Origin: Larus michahellis
Lineage: Eukaryota > Chordata > Aves > Charadriiformes > Laridae
Reading direction: 5' to 3'
Length of the DNA stretch: 64,000 nt
Assembly (NCBI RefSeq): GCF_964199755.1
Contig: NC_133906.1
Coordinates: 18,325,378-18,389,377, forward strand
Shown: positions 22,288 to 35,900 of the stretch, piece after piece
How positions within the stretch are numbered: the first letter of the stretch is position 1
How the letters are laid out: each line of letters opens with the position of its first letter
The notes under the pieces: model-generated
What the model saw: the letters and a program-made list of their open reading frames with translations, nothing else
What the model was told of the DNA's origin: nothing
Databases searched by the model: none
Made by a program: the position numbers and the translations under genes

Positions 22288-25200
22288 AAAGCCCTCTGTG
22301 CTCACGGGTGGCACCATAACACCTGTCTTGAGCCCTGGGCCATCTTCTTCTGCTCCTCTCTTCGTTAGCAGTCTGCTGCTGCATCAGGGATCTTCCTGTT
22401 TAAATATTGAAGGAGAGGCTTTTAAAATATACATCGTCGGGACTGCTGTAATTCCAACCAGGAGCTCCGGTGACAGCGGCCGTGGCCTGATTTGAAGGAA
22501 GGGGCTGGCAGCAGGCGAGCGCTGCAGAGCTCAGCCTGTGTCAGGCCACGTGTGCCATGGTGGCTGCGGGTGATCCATCTGAGGAGGAGCCACGGGGACG
22601 GCAAAGGGTGTGTGGGCAGCCTGAGTCAGGCAGGGTGGGTTTCTCCCCAAGGAGCAGGGCAGGCTGTGACAATCCTCCCTGAGGCTCACAGCGGCCCTGG
22701 AACAGATGCAGTCCAGAGGCAAGGAAACGGGCAAGCCTCCACTTATGGGGTAACAGGCTGAAATAACCAGACGAGCTTTAAAAAAACACCCAACCCAGCA
22801 GTTCAAAATCCACCACTGCCCTCAGCCCCACAGCAGCTGGGAGGCAAGCTGCTCCCGGTCCCTCCAGGCTCTGGCTGGGATGGGGCTTTCTCCACTCCCC
22901 GAGATGAATTCTTCCCTCTCTCTTTGCCTTGCACCAGTCCTGGCGTGTCTGCAAGGGAACTGCCTGCCCTGCAAAATGTTCCTGGGGCTCAAATGCCGGC
23001 TCCGGCCAGGCTGTCCTAGCTGCCGAGGACAGCGCTGAGGACCTTCCCAGGCTGGGATGAGCGAGAAGGGAGGCACCGGGCAGGGGCTGCAAGGATTGCG
23101 TCCTCCGGCCTGGCCAGGAAGGATGCTCAGGCCACCGTGGGGTCAGTGCCAGAGACGATGTGTATTTGCTTTGAGAAATCCCCCAGATTTAGTTCCTTAT
23201 TGGGTAATTAACATTCCAGCTGCTCCTTGGTAATGGCCTCTCCAGCCCATGGGAAACCCACAGACACAGTGACGCTGCAGGCGGATTTCATAACTCAGCT
23301 GGTGACTAAACAAAAAAAGGAGACCGAAAGCCAGGGCAAATGGAAACGCCGCTCTTGACCTCTTCTCCTGCCCGGATTTTGGCCCTGGTGTAAACTGGTC
23401 CTGGCTGAGAGGGGTCAGTGGGAAGTGACTGGCCTGACCTGTGAACCCCTCGGCTTTGGGCTTCCCGCAAGGAGGAATTTTTGGTGCTCGGATGTCACTG
23501 TTTCCGTGGCTGCGTCTTGTTCCCACGAGCCACTGGTCCAGTGGCCTTACTGGTGGCCTTGAAACAGAGACTGGAGCTGGAAGAGGCCAAAACTCTCCCC
23601 AGAGGCTGAACTCTTGCCTTCTGCTTGGTACGGAGTGGGATCTGCGGTTGGGGCCGTCACGGGGCTCGTGGGCGACAGCTCCCGGCCCCTCAAAATGGCA
23701 TCTTTCCTCTAATAGCCCCAGCAAAGAGAAATTCAGGACCCCAAATGCAGTCATTCGCAGGTAAAAAAAAATAAAAAGCAAACTTTTCCATTCACTTTTA
23801 AGGCCGTTTTTAGTTTCGGAAAGGCAGTTTGTGCATGCACACATGTAAAATGATGTGTCAGAAACAGGCATAAGAAGATTAAAAAAGAAATCTCCAATGC
23901 TGAAGTTAAAGCACTTAAGGAATTGGCAGAGACTTCAAGAGCCGGTTTCTGGCCCTAACGAAGCCGGTGGAAGTGCTGCCATGGACTTCAAGGGGTCCAT
24001 AATTTGGCTGTAACTCAGCAGGGAGCTGAAAGCATTGATTAATAAATTGGAGACAATGCGGAGGAAGCGCTGAACTTCTTTCCGACAGATGTGCTGAAGA
24101 AGAGCCCGTGAGTTAAAGCGTGCAGGAAAGGAACTGGTTTCCTTTGCGTTTGCAAACAGGGGAAAAAAGCTACCTGATACTCATGTAAAATGGTAGAGCT
24201 GGTATTAATAAATACCAATGCTTTTCTGAGCGGCCTTCTGTTTCCAGGGAGTAGGTCATTCTTTAAAAAAAAAAAAAAAATGTAATAGCAAATGCCAGAC
24301 CAAGCATTCAACAAATTCCTTTTTCTCAGAAGCAATTATTCAGTGGAAAACTTTACCGCTGGAGATTGTGGATTCTGCAGATTGTCCTCGGAGTTTAGTG
24401 CGTGCCTTTGATTACTCATTGCTGGCTTTTTGCTCGATGATTTGTGCATGAATCGCCTCTGCTAAAACTCTTGACGGAGCTTAGCATGGCCTCAGAAAGC
24501 CGTTCCCGGGGCAGATACGTTTTCAGGCTGAGTTTGCAAATCATTTAAGGCTGCAAAAAAAAAAAAAAAATCCCTTTAATACCCTTTACAGCAGTTCGCA
24601 GTTGAAAAACTTCCTGTTTGTCCCTTTTTGTTTTCTGAGCTTTCAAGTAACTTCGGCTTAGGCAAGATATTCAGGGATCTTCAGAGAAAAGGCTTGTGAG
24701 GGAAGTGAAATGTTTAAGGATAAGAAGTCTTTGACTTCAATGAATGCTTTGGAGTGCGTTAGAAAATTTGCAGCCATGATTGTCTGCAATTCTTTGTGTC
24801 TCCATCCCTACGATTTCCTTTCTTCTTTTCTTTTTGTTTGTTTATCTGCCTGTTTCATTTGATTGAAATTGCTTCCTCGCCTCCCGTTAAGTCGGAAGCT
24901 CTCTCAGAGCACGCTGCCAAAGCCGAACCCAACAGACCTTCTGCCGCGTCTCACCCCCGCGGGCTGGGCACTAAACTTGTCCCCAGGGGCTGGACACGAA
25001 ACCTGGCGGGGTCTTCTTCATGCATGGCATCCCTTCTCATGCAGGCGGTGAGACGGAGACGGGCGGCTCGTGCTGGTGATTAACGTGGACCAGAGCGTGT
25101 CTCCACACGCCGGCAGAGCCCCCGGCAGCCCCCGCGGGGAGGGCAGGGGCAGGAGCGGAGTGACTGAGCCATGGTCAGGCTCGTTTTCCCCCTCTCGGAG

Positions 25201-25525
25201 GAATGAAGGGAATTTTGTGTGTGCGCTTGCAGGTCCAGGGGCAGCCAGCCCGTGACTCAGGTGTGTACCCTGAGCTTGGAGTCAGGGTGGAAAAGCTGAA
25301 ATGATGTGATGAACCGGTGCTCCAGAATCACGCCCGGGTTCTGCGCGTGGGGAGGAGGGTGGAGATGGCCTCGGGCTTAACTGGCTTCAAAAATCTGTCA
25401 CGAGGGTTGCACACACACTGGGGGAAAGATATGAGGACTCTTTGTAGGAGACATCAGCCTGGCACCCCCGTTACACCAAAGGCGCTGCCTGCCTGGGCCT
25501 TATAATTCGGGACAACCCATCGTGT
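22288..25525. other. RPS14/NDST1 intergenic region with an AT-rich block
   Basis: No gene recognised. From about 23750 to 24880 the sequence turns AT-rich and CpG-poor, unlike its surroundings, with A tracts near 24262-24280 and 24554-24570 and phrases such as GATTAATAAATTGG and TTTGTTTGTTTATCTG (forkhead-like). It could be a conserved noncoding element or an old, unrecognisable repeat. Confidence 0.4.
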
Positions 25526-25944
25526 TGAGGAGCGGCTGAGGGACCTGCGGGTGTTCAGCCTGGAGAAAAGGAGACTGAGGAGAGACCTTCTCGCTCCCTA
25601 CAGCTCCCTGAAAGGAGGGTGTAGCCTGGGGGGGGGGGGGGTGTCAGTCTCTTCTCCCAAGTAACAGGTGATAGAACAAGAGGAAACGGCCTCAAGTTGT
25701 GCCAGGGCAGGTTTAGGATGGATAGTAGGAAAAAAAATTTCACCGAAAGGGTTGTCAAACACCGGAACAGGCTGCCCAGGGAAGCGTTGGAATCGCCATC
25801 CCTGGAGGTATTTAAAAGACGTGTGGACGAGGTGCTGAGGGACGGGGGTTAGCGGTGGGTTTGGCAGTGTTAGGCTGATAGTTGGACTTGATGATCTTAA
25901 AGGTCTTTTCCAACCTAAATGATTCCATGATTCCATGATTCTGT
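25526..25944 (+). mobile_element. CR1 LINE 3' fragment (same subfamily as 21055-21552, inverted)
   Basis: Begins GAGGAGCGGCTGAGGGACCT, contains a run of 14 G at 25628-25641, GTTTAGGATGGATA, GGAAGCGTTGGAATCGCC, TTTAAAAGACGTGTGGACGAG and ends in GATTCCATGATTCCATGATT. It stops immediately before the CpG island at about 25950. Confidence 0.9.
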
Positions 25945-25949
25945 GCATG

Positions 25950-26900
25950 CCCAGGGGATCAGGGTGAGAGCTCCCCGGTGGGAGCACCGCTGGGCAGCCC
26001 ATCGCCCGCGCCCCGGGCCCGGGGGGGTGGAAGGAGCCCTTCCCGGGGAGATGACGGCACGGCTGACGGTCACCCCCCGTCCCCCGGGGACCCGGGGGGG
26101 CCAGAGGGGCTTTCCTCCCGGGAGCTGTGCCCGGCGGGGAATAAACGCCGGCCGGGCGGCCCCGGGGAGCCGCCGGGTGCTGGGCTGTCGCTGCCCTCCC
26201 GCCCTGCCCGGCGCGGCGCGGCCCCCGGGGCGGCGCTCCATAGCCGGGGCCGGGCGGCGGGGCGGTGCCTGGCCGGGGCGGCGGGCGGGACACGCCGAGC
26301 GGGGCCGGGCCCGGCGGAGCCGAGCGGAGCGGAGCGGAGCCGAGCGGGCGGCGGCGGCCTGGCGGAGCGCCGCGGGCCCGGTCGGGCAGGCAGGTACGGG
26401 CCGAGCGGGGCGGGCGGCGGCGCAGACAAAGGGCGGGCGGCAGCGCGGGCCGGGACCCGCCGAGCCGGGCTGGGGGAGCCGGGGCCCCGCCGCCCTTCTC
26501 GCCCCCCTCGGCGGATCCCCCCGCGCCGACCCGCCCCTTCCCCTCGGCGGGTTGCCCGGTGCTCCCCCCCCACCGCCGCCCCGGGAGGAGCCGGCCTGGG
26601 GTCCGGCGGGGCCTGCCCCGGGGCGGCGGAGCCCACCTCGCCTTGGCTCCATCAGGCCTCGTGTCCCCCCGTGTCTTCCCACCCCTCTCTCCGCCGGGAA
26701 CGGGGGGCTGTGGAGGAGGAGGCAAAGCTGTGCCGGGGTGCCCTCGGCCCGGGCATCCCTCCTGGGCGGCGGGCAGGGATGGAGGGGTGGAGGGATGCTG
26801 GCTGCTGCCCAAACAGTCAGGGCCGAGCTGCAGCAGGGGCGCCGAGGGCGAGGGGTGCGAGGCCTAAGGCATCCCCACGCTGGAGGAGCGTAAGTGGCGT
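25950..26900 (+). promoter_or_regulatory. CpG island, likely NDST1 promoter and noncoding exon 1
   Basis: Very GC- and CpG-rich DNA, peaking at 26130-26640, with GC boxes (GGGGCGG) and a GAGCGGAGCGGAGC run. A donor-like GGCAG/GTACGG places a possible exon 1 end at 26393. No other + strand gene start lies between RPS14 and NDST1, so this most likely starts NDST1, about 11.3 kb before its next leader exon. Long ORFs across it (up to 404 codons) are GC-driven and rejected. Confidence 0.6.
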
Positions 26901-29900
26901 TAGTTAAATTTAATAAAGGATCGCAGGAGATCAGGGCAGCATGGCCGAGAGCTGGTTTGATGGTGCACAGCTTGTCCAGCCTGGCTGGAGTTCCCGTAAA
27001 GCACCTTATCACTCCCTCTGGAAGGGCTCCTGGCATTTACCCAGCCACCGGTCAACTCCCGGGCCTTTCGTGCATCGCTGTATTTATTTTTTCCCCCAAG
27101 TCTTTTGTTTTTTGCCTCCACCGCTGCACAGGCAGGCTGTCCCCGTGATGCCCGGCGGTGCAGAAGCCAGCTTGGCCACCTTTCGGCATCACCTGGAAGG
27201 CTCTGCGTCCCTCTGAGGCTGGTACTGGCTCCCCGCGCTGCGATCGCATCCCCACGCCGTGGCTCTCCCTTCCCGCGGTGCCGGCCGGTGCCGCCGCAGC
27301 ACACCATGGGGCTGGTCTTCTACCAGCGCTCACAGGGCTGGGAAGCCGGTGCCTTGCAATGCAGCTTTGTCACCGACAGCCTTGAAACAGCAGCTCTTCC
27401 TGCAGCAAAGCAGCATCTTTGTTACTTTAATCTCGAGAGTGTTTTTTAGCAGGGGCTGGGTTGGCGCAGGCTGGGGAGGCGAGCTGCCCCATGCCTGCTC
27501 CTCTCGCCTGCGCACGGGGACCCTGGCTGAGGAAGTCGTCCTTTTCCAAATAAAACAATCAGGACGAATTCAATAGGAAATAAGTTCCTTGCTTCTGAGG
27601 GAACTTGCCGTGGGTGGAGAAGAAGGAAATTAAACAATAGAAAAAACGTGCGGGGCTTTATACGGCAGGCAAAAAAATACCCAAGGTTCTAGCGGGATGG
27701 CCGAGCATCTTCCCTTTGCCCATCCAACTCCGCGCTCCTTTTTGACAAGGACGGCGAAGGCAATGGCGATGCTCGTGTTTCCCGACACCCCTCCATGTCT
27801 GGGGCATCTGTGCATGGGTGTGGGGAAGCCAGGACTTCCCACATTACCATCCTGCGGGTCCCCAGGCCACCCTGCAGGGTCACCTCGCTCGGCACTGGTG
27901 CGTGCTGTGCCACCCCGCCAGCTGCAGCCCCCAAAGTCCTCCCTTCCCGCCTGGAGCGCTGATATGGGGCATGGATGCTACCGGGAAATCTCATGTCCAC
28001 AAAGCCTTTCCCACTTCCTGCGCCTTTGGGAAGCTGATGGTTCTGGTCTGGTTGTGTTTGGGTGGGGATGGAAAACCCATCCCAGCCAAACAGACTTTTT
28101 ATTACAGGTTGTTTGGGGTTTTTTTTCTCCCTCTTCTTTCTGCGCAGTGCTGTCAGTACTCTACAACAGGACGTATTTACTGCACTATCGGTGGTAATTT
28201 AAACAGAAGAAAAAAGACGCCTCACAAGTCAAAAACTAGGCTGGAGTGAAGAGGGAATGATTAAGATTTTTTTCAGTAGCGTGTCATGGTGAAGTATGGC
28301 ATGGCCGAGCGTGTCCCTGCTGCAGAGTGTCACCGGCACTGCCTGCCCCACTCCACCTGCCGGCTCTGGCTTTTGTAACCAGGTTTGGTTTTGGGGACAT
28401 CTCTGGGTGCCTGGGCTGGGGACAGAGGGCTACGGTCCCACCGAGCATCCCGTCTCCAGGGCTTCTGGCTGGGCACTGAAGATGGAGCTGCTCTCGCTGG
28501 AGATGGAGTGCTCTGGGGCAGGGTCATGGAGAGCTTTGCTTGAAAGGCATTTTGTGGAATTCTACCTCCTAGATGTACCTTATTGAGTTGTTTTTATATT
28601 TTTGGCTGTTGAGGTAAAGCCTGGTGGAATGAGGCTAGACTTAAGGCAGAGAGAGAAGCCAGATACTAAGCTCCTGTATCTTGTGGTTACTTCAAGGCCA
28701 TGGAGGGCTGGGGTTCCCACTCCCATCTCACCGATGGTTCCAGCCCCGCTCTTGAAGGCACCTTAGGACCTCAGGAATGCCCTTGGCTTCCTTGTGTGGT
28801 TTTGGCCGAGTTGGTGGCATTGCTTTGTGCATTTTTACAATGTGCCATCGTCACGCGTGCGCAGGTGGCTTTGCAGCCTGAGATGGGGGAAGGAGGACCC
28901 GGGTGGAGGGAAAACAGCATGCTGCTTTCCTGGAGACCACCTCACAAACCTCGGGGGCTGTGATGACTCAGTCCCCAAGTGCCTACGGGAGCTGGTGCCG
29001 CCTGCATCCCCCTCTGTGCCAGTCCCCAGGTGCGGAGGAGCAGGACAGCCCTCGCGCCGGGACCCCTGGAAGGGCTCGGTGAGTCATGCAGCGCGGACGT
29101 GGGGAGAGGGCGGCCTGCAGCTTGTGATTCATGTTGTTTTCCTGCAAAAGCCACCGGCTGCAATGGCAGAGCTTGCAGAAGGCGAATCAATATCGAGCCG
29201 TAAATCCCGCATGTGATTGCCGGCCAGGCAGTGAGGGGGCTGGTGTTGGGAGCACCTCGGTTGCCATGTCCTCCCCAAAAGCAGCAGGACTTTGCTGCAG
29301 CCCTCTGGCCGAGAAACGGGCTGAGATCGTCAGTGCTGCCTTCAGGTGGTCTGAACCTTCCTGGATGGGTTTAGGAAGGTCCCGAATGTGGGATATTCTG
29401 GGAGGAGCTGCCCTAGTATTTATGCAGGGAGCATACCTGGAGGTCGGTCCTGCTGCTGGTCTGCTCCAAAGCCACGGAGATGCAGGTCTCTTGCAGAGAC
29501 CAAGACTGTCTCCCAGGGGCTCTGCCCTGTTGTTGACAAGGAACCCACATGTCTTCGAAATCTCATCACTGATGTAGAGCAGGGGAGAAGAAAAAGTGTT
29601 TTCTGTCTCTCTGGGCTTGGGCATGTTGAGGGTTGGATGTACAGCGAGGGATGTCCCTCTCAGCTCCCTCTGCTGTGTGGGGGGATGTGTGTCTTGCCCG
29701 ACGGCTCTGCGTATGGTCCGGAAGGATGACAGTCCCCAAGGTGTCCCTGCTCCTCAGGACACCATGCTGCCCTCTTGGCGCCGCCTTGGACTTGGCAAAA
29801 CTCACATGCCTTCTGGCTACTTGTGAGCATCTCGCTGAGTATCCCCCCCTCCTTCCCAACCACCGTCTGCTTCTTCACAGCCTTACACAGCCCTGCAACC

Positions 29901-32900
29901 CCAGGGCTTGGAGCCTGAAGAAAAAAGGGCCACGTTAAAAAGGGTTAACGGCTCAGTCCTGAAATGGGGCTGCAAAACGCTATTGATGCCTGAAGTCTAA
30001 ATGTACGGCTCAGGCCATTTTATATCTCTTCCAGCAGCTTCGATTCATCCCTTGGCTGTGCTGGTGCACCACGGCACTGGGATGGAGGGGCAGGTGGGAC
30101 ATCGGAGGTTGGTTCCTCGAGCGTTTTCTTTGCCTTGAGCCCTTGCGGAGGAGAAGGAGAGGACAGGGCTGATGCTGTAGCCTGGCAGCAGGTAAACTAA
30201 AGCAACAGGCTTCCCGGGGAAATGCTGCTCAGTTTGTGCAACCTCAGGCACGGATCTGGAAATCAGGGAGGCAAGAGGCAGCTCGGGTGCCAGCAGCCCC
30301 CGTGCTGTGCTTGTAGGGGGCAAGTGTGGGCTTTACCAGGGGTGTCTTAGAGGGTAAAAACAAAACAGATCTTGCAAGCGTCTCCTGTGCTCTGCGCCTT
30401 TTCCTGCTCTCTGCGTTCCTCCCGGGTTGGTGAGCATTGCAGCCTCTGGTACTTTTTAAGGGTGGCAAAGTTTGCGTGCAGAGGTAATATCTTTTATTAG
30501 CCTAACTAATGCCTTTAGGAAAAAACAGATGTACTCTTGGGCCTGAGGAATGCCTGCGCGCCCAAAACGTGTCGGTTTTTCCAACTTGTGCCTGTTGGTC
30601 TAATAAAAGAACTGACCTCCGCCTGGCCCGGCTGTGACCTTGGAGTGTGCCGGCCTCGGGAGCATCCCGGCTGTGCGTCAGTGTGCACTGCCCAGCCCTT
30701 TCCCAAAGGATGTGCCAGGGTGGGAGCCGTCACCGGAGCACACCCGTGCTTACCTGCCTCCTAATGCAACACCAGCTACGGGCGCCCAGCCCCACCGGTG
30801 CTTTGGGCTCCCAGAGGCGTCCGTCCTGGCAGACTGGGGGAAGCGGAGGATGGCTGCGGCTCAGCGAAGCATCAGGGCATCAGGCAGGATGGATGCGGTC
30901 CAGCAGGAGCATCCTTGGGAGCCCCTGGCAGGAGGGGGCAGCTCACGCAGTGCTCCATCCTTGCGGGGATTTCTCATGAATGCAGGCGCCGGAGGGTTGG
31001 TTGCTCTCCATGAGCTGCTTCACGCTGTGGTTTTATGGATGCTGCTTTGCAAAAGTGCCATTTTGGGGCCGGGTTAGTGCTCGGCAGGGCAGCCTACGCT
31101 CCCCAGAACAGCTGGTGGTTCTTCTGTGGTGGGATGGAGCTGCTCTCCCACTGACTTCAAATTCCGCATAACGGGAAGGTGTCAAGAAAACGAAGCAGCC
31201 GTCCCATCCCATGGGGCTCACAGCGCTGCCGTGGCCGAGGAATTGGGAATCACTGCTGCCCTGCAGCTCTCCGTGATCGAGCATCGCCCTCACACTCACG
31301 GCAGGACCAGCATCTGTTGCCGGCCAAGCACAGTGTCAGAGGCAGCAAAAGGTGGTGTTGAGAGGTTTTCAGTTGGTGGTTTTTTGGGTACCTGTCCTCA
31401 TGCGACCTGCCAGTGAGAGCGCAGGTTGCTGCTCCAGCGAAATATAAAAATTCACGTGAGATTATTTTCCCCTTGTCCTTTTTGCTTTTTAAAATACTTG
31501 GGATTCAGGCCCTGCTTATCCAGAAAGTCTCTTGGGCACTCGGAGAGCCACAGGAACCGACACGGCACATTTCAAAGCAGGAAAACCCGATTCATTGAGT
31601 GGATTTCCCCCTCCCTGCGAACCCACTTAAAATTCATGGAGAGTTTTGTCAGTAAGAACCTGTTTCAATTAACAGACAAAAGAAACTCTCCTCGTTAAGC
31701 GCCTCTTTCAATTAAGGTTTGGGAGAATTCCCCCAGCTCTGAGCGAGGCTGTTTCTGAGGATTCAAAGGCAAAAAATACCGGTGAGGAAGAGCAACCTGC
31801 TCCGGCTTTTTTGGGGAGAGATGGTGGGATGGTACAAACCGTAACCTGGCTGCGGGGTGTCGGGGTGCTTGGTTGGGATGGTGTTGGGGAGCATCACTGC
31901 GGGGGGGTCGACCGCCCAGCCCGGCATCCCTGGGGTGTAGGAAAGCTAATGACTGCTGCTAATTGCTGGCCTAGTTTATGGAGGAGACGGATTTCATGCG
32001 GGTGTTGGGAAATGGGGAGGAGCGCAGAGAAGTGCTCTTCCAGATCAGGGTGCTGGGGAGGAGGAGGGTGGCAGCCACCGCTGTCACCTTCCAGCCACCG
32101 TTGCCACCTTCCAGCCACTGGTAGCCAAAGCTCAGAAGTGGGGTGACCTCCCCGGGGGTTTCCTCTGTATACAGTTTCCCTGGTGGGGGGCTGCAGCACC
32201 TCGGGGCTGGGGGACGCAGATTAGCGGGGGCAGGACCTGGAGAGGGGGGTTCAGACGTGGGGTTTGCTCGAGCTGGTCTTCAAAGCCCCACGAGTTGGGC
32301 TTGCCAGCTGCTCTGCCACGGAAAAAGGTTTAATCATAAGTTTCCAGAAACCTCACCCAGTTCTTCGGTGTTTTGGGTGGGTTTTTTTTCATTTGTTTGG
32401 GGTTTTTTCTCCCCTAAAAATTCAGCAAATATTTGCAGCGATTCGCCGCACACCAGACCTTGCCTTTCCATCCCTCTGCAGGGGAAGACACATTGTCACA
32501 ATTGTTTTTTTGAAGAAAACTCCAGGAAAGTGCAACTTTTATCTTTCCGAGTAAAACTGAAGTGCTAACAAGGCTTTCTGGGTGAAAAATATCTCTTCCA
32601 GAGCTAGGCACTTTGGCCAAAAATAACTTTTTTTTGCTTGAAAAGCTTTGACTGCTTTTGCTGGGTGAATCACTCCTCTTGGTTTCTTTCCTGCAGGAGC
32701 GGGCAGGTGCTGGGCGGCTGGAGCTGGAGTTTTATTTCCAGGGAGTAAATTTGGTCCAGCAGCAGCAATTCAGGTGGATGCTCCAACTGCTCGTTTCTGG
32801 CCGGGCTTTATAAATCAAAGCTTTAAATAAAAGCGCTGAGAAAAAGGGAGGATTTTCCTGCTGAAGTCTCCCCTGGGGGGTGCAAATGCTCCAGACCTTG

Positions 32901-35900
32901 AATAAATCAGGGATAAATTTTCCCAATATTCCCTTGTGTTCGCTCCTGTCCAGCCTGGGCACAGCAGGGAGAAGCCGAGCCGGGTGGGAGCAGCACCGGT
33001 GCCAGTCCCAAGAGCAGATGCTGGGGCTGCCATGGTCCTTCTTCAATTTTACACCTTTTGGGGACTGGGGAAATGCTGGTGTCCTTAGGAAAGCTGGGCT
33101 GGGGCTGCCCCCCTGTCAGCAGCACGGTGTTTTTTTCCCTGGCAAACAGTAACTACTGTTTGCAAAGCGCTTAAGCAGCCCATGTAATCTACCACTAAGA
33201 CGCTCCTTAGCTGGCATTATAAAACTGCCCCGGTGGCACATGGGCGGACTTGGCGAGAGCGGGCAGCCAGGACGAGCTCGTTTCTGTCCTTCTGCTCGTT
33301 TTCCCCTCTCTGCTCCGCATCCCTCTCCCCTGCCTGGGTTTGCAGCCTGGCAGGAGGCAGCTGGATGTCCATATAGCTCATCCTACCATCCGTGTCTCTT
33401 TGGGGCAGTCCTAAAGGCTCTCCTGGGCTGTCAGTAATTGGGGACCGCCAGGAAAATCCCTAGTTTTGCAGCAGTTGAAGCTTTTATGCCAGGTTGTGTC
33501 TTTTTCCCCTCCGGTGCAGGGGTTTGGTCCCTGCTCAAGGAGCACCTCAGTGGGATGCACAGGGAGCTGTGACCTGCTGCCTGCTGTGCTTCGATACCGG
33601 TGTGCATCGTCGCACCACCGCGCACTGAGGCAAAGGCGTTCATCTCCTGATTGCGCCTTCTCTTGGCCAGTGGATCCAGCCCCGGCTGGGGAGGGAGGTG
33701 ATGGGGACAGGGACAGGCAGTGGTCCTTTGCACCTTGTGATGGCTCTTCTCCCACGCCAGGACTCCCAAGTCTTTGCAGATATTTCCAGTCGCAGTTGGG
33801 ATCGCTGCCATTCAGAGCTGGTAAAGGCAGCGGTGCAGAGGCAGGTGTTTAAAGGCAGGTTTTTCACGCCCGTTACTTTTTTATTTTCAAAGCAAGCTCC
33901 CCTGTCTTAAGCTCACGGTTGTCTCTTGAATAACATGGTGGCATTAATCTCCTTTCTAAGGACGTGCTTACCTCAGTGGTTTTAGATCTGCCGCCCTCTA
34001 AATATTACCAGTGGAGTAAAGGGGATTCCTTCTAGAGGAAACTTAAACCTTTTAATAATAATTCGGCTGCCTTTTGTGCATCTTCTACAGGTGGTTTGCG
34101 ATTCCGGGGGCTGCGGGGCACCGGGTAGTGACCGCTGAGGATGCTGGCGAGAGGCATGGGAGAGACAGCAGGCATGGTGGGCCGGACGCTGTTGCCTTCC
34201 TGGGGACCTGGGTCCCAGCCTGGCTGAATTTAGACCTTCCAGTAGCCTTTTGCCGTCAAATGGCTGAGTGGAAGACGTAGCAGATGCGTCGGTGGGGCCC
34301 TGTGGTGGTCGGATACGGGAAGGGAAGCATCGGAGTGAGCAGGAGCGATTGCAAATCACTGAGCTGGGCGATGCAATTTAGCATCCTGCCTCTAAATCCT
34401 CCTCCATCCAGGCTTAACCCCCAGGGCTGCCTTACGTGGGGAAGTGGAGCTGGCGTGGTGGTGACAAGGTGATTACCCAGCGGTGCCGGTGTGGTGGGGC
34501 TCTCCCCACAGCCATGGGGAGTGAAGGGCACCCAAAGGGTGCTGGAAGGAGAAGAGCTGGGTGACCCATCTGGCTGCGGTGTTTAGGATGTGGCCCCGTC
34601 TCTGTGGGTGGAATGTGGGGACTCTGTGAGCTACTGCAGCGTGGGGTCGGGGTCCTCATGCATGCGATGGCGAGCAGGTCTTGGGGTCTCTTCTCCATGA
34701 TGGTGGATCCTTGCTCCCTCCCTTGCATCCCTTTCCAAAGTGGCGCGAGGGAGATGCACGAGCAATTTCTTGCCACGTCACACCCATGGTTTTGAGCTCA
34801 CCTCCCATCCCTGGGCTGCGGGGTTGGGACAGTTGATTTATTGGACGGCCAGGATTTGGGAACTGCCTGATCTTCACGGCTTGCACCTGCAGCCGGACCT
34901 GTTGCACGCCCCGATAAATCAAACCCCGGTACAGTTCTGCGCGTGGATCGCCAACCCTTCCCTCTCCTTCAGATCCGCTTGCACTTCCTTACTTGTATTT
35001 AATCCTCCCATTGCATCCCTGCAAAATCCCGCTGGAGGTTAAAGGGAGAGTGCTGCAAGCTGCGGATGGAGACAGTTTCATCCCCTCTGGTGCCCCTCTG
35101 CCTTTCTGGGGTGCGATGGCTCCCTGGGGGAGCATTTGCAGCCAATAACTCTAGCGGGGGGGAAACCGTGGCCCCCAGACCATGCCGGAGGAGAATTTCA
35201 AAAAGCTTTTAGACCGTTTTCCCCTTCCTCCTGCATCTGTCTTGGATTTGAAATGCTGATAGTAAAGGGCTTCCCCGGCCACCAGTTGCACTCCCTGCCT
35301 GCCCCGGGGTCGGATCTGGCCCCGCTGGTGCTCCAGGCTCCCGGCTGCGCCAGGGAAGCCGCTCGGATGCTGATTGTGTTTGTCAGGGCGGCCGGATTAA
35401 GAGCATTGTGGCTAAGCCTCCTCGCCGAGTGTCTTCTCCAGCGGAGCCTGGGCCAGGGCTTTGCTCGGAAACCCACCGGAAAACAGCGTTTTCCGGGGCT
35501 CTTTCTCCTGTGGTCCTCGTCGTGCGGCTGTGGCCGAGCACCCGTCTGCGCGATGGCAGCCTGTCGGCGCCGTACAGTGTTTGTGGAGGCCTGAGGTCTG
35601 CATGTGGGACTCAGGCTGACATTTCCAGCTGGTGCCTTTTAAATAACAACTGTGGTTTTAAAAGGCACCTGAACAGCTTCTAAAAATCAGGTTAAAAGGA
35701 AGTTTGACTCCGGCTGTCACCTTGCCAGCTCTTGTGGTTTTTTCTTCTATTTTACCATCGTGTTTAGCTTTTTGTTTTAGAAAAGCTGTTGGTCTCAAGA
35801 ATTTGGTTTTTTGGCTCTTGGACCTAAACCTACTTCCTTCTCTGGCGTGGAGCTGTCGGCTCTCCCACGGCTGCTGGGGATGCGCAGGGGTTTGCTCTGG

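Noticed and set aside
25598-26812. 404-codon minus ORF and several 300-codon ORFs on both strands in the CpG island
   Set aside because: Open in many frames at once because of extreme GC content; the minus ORF runs into a CR1 element; no domain, splice or start context.
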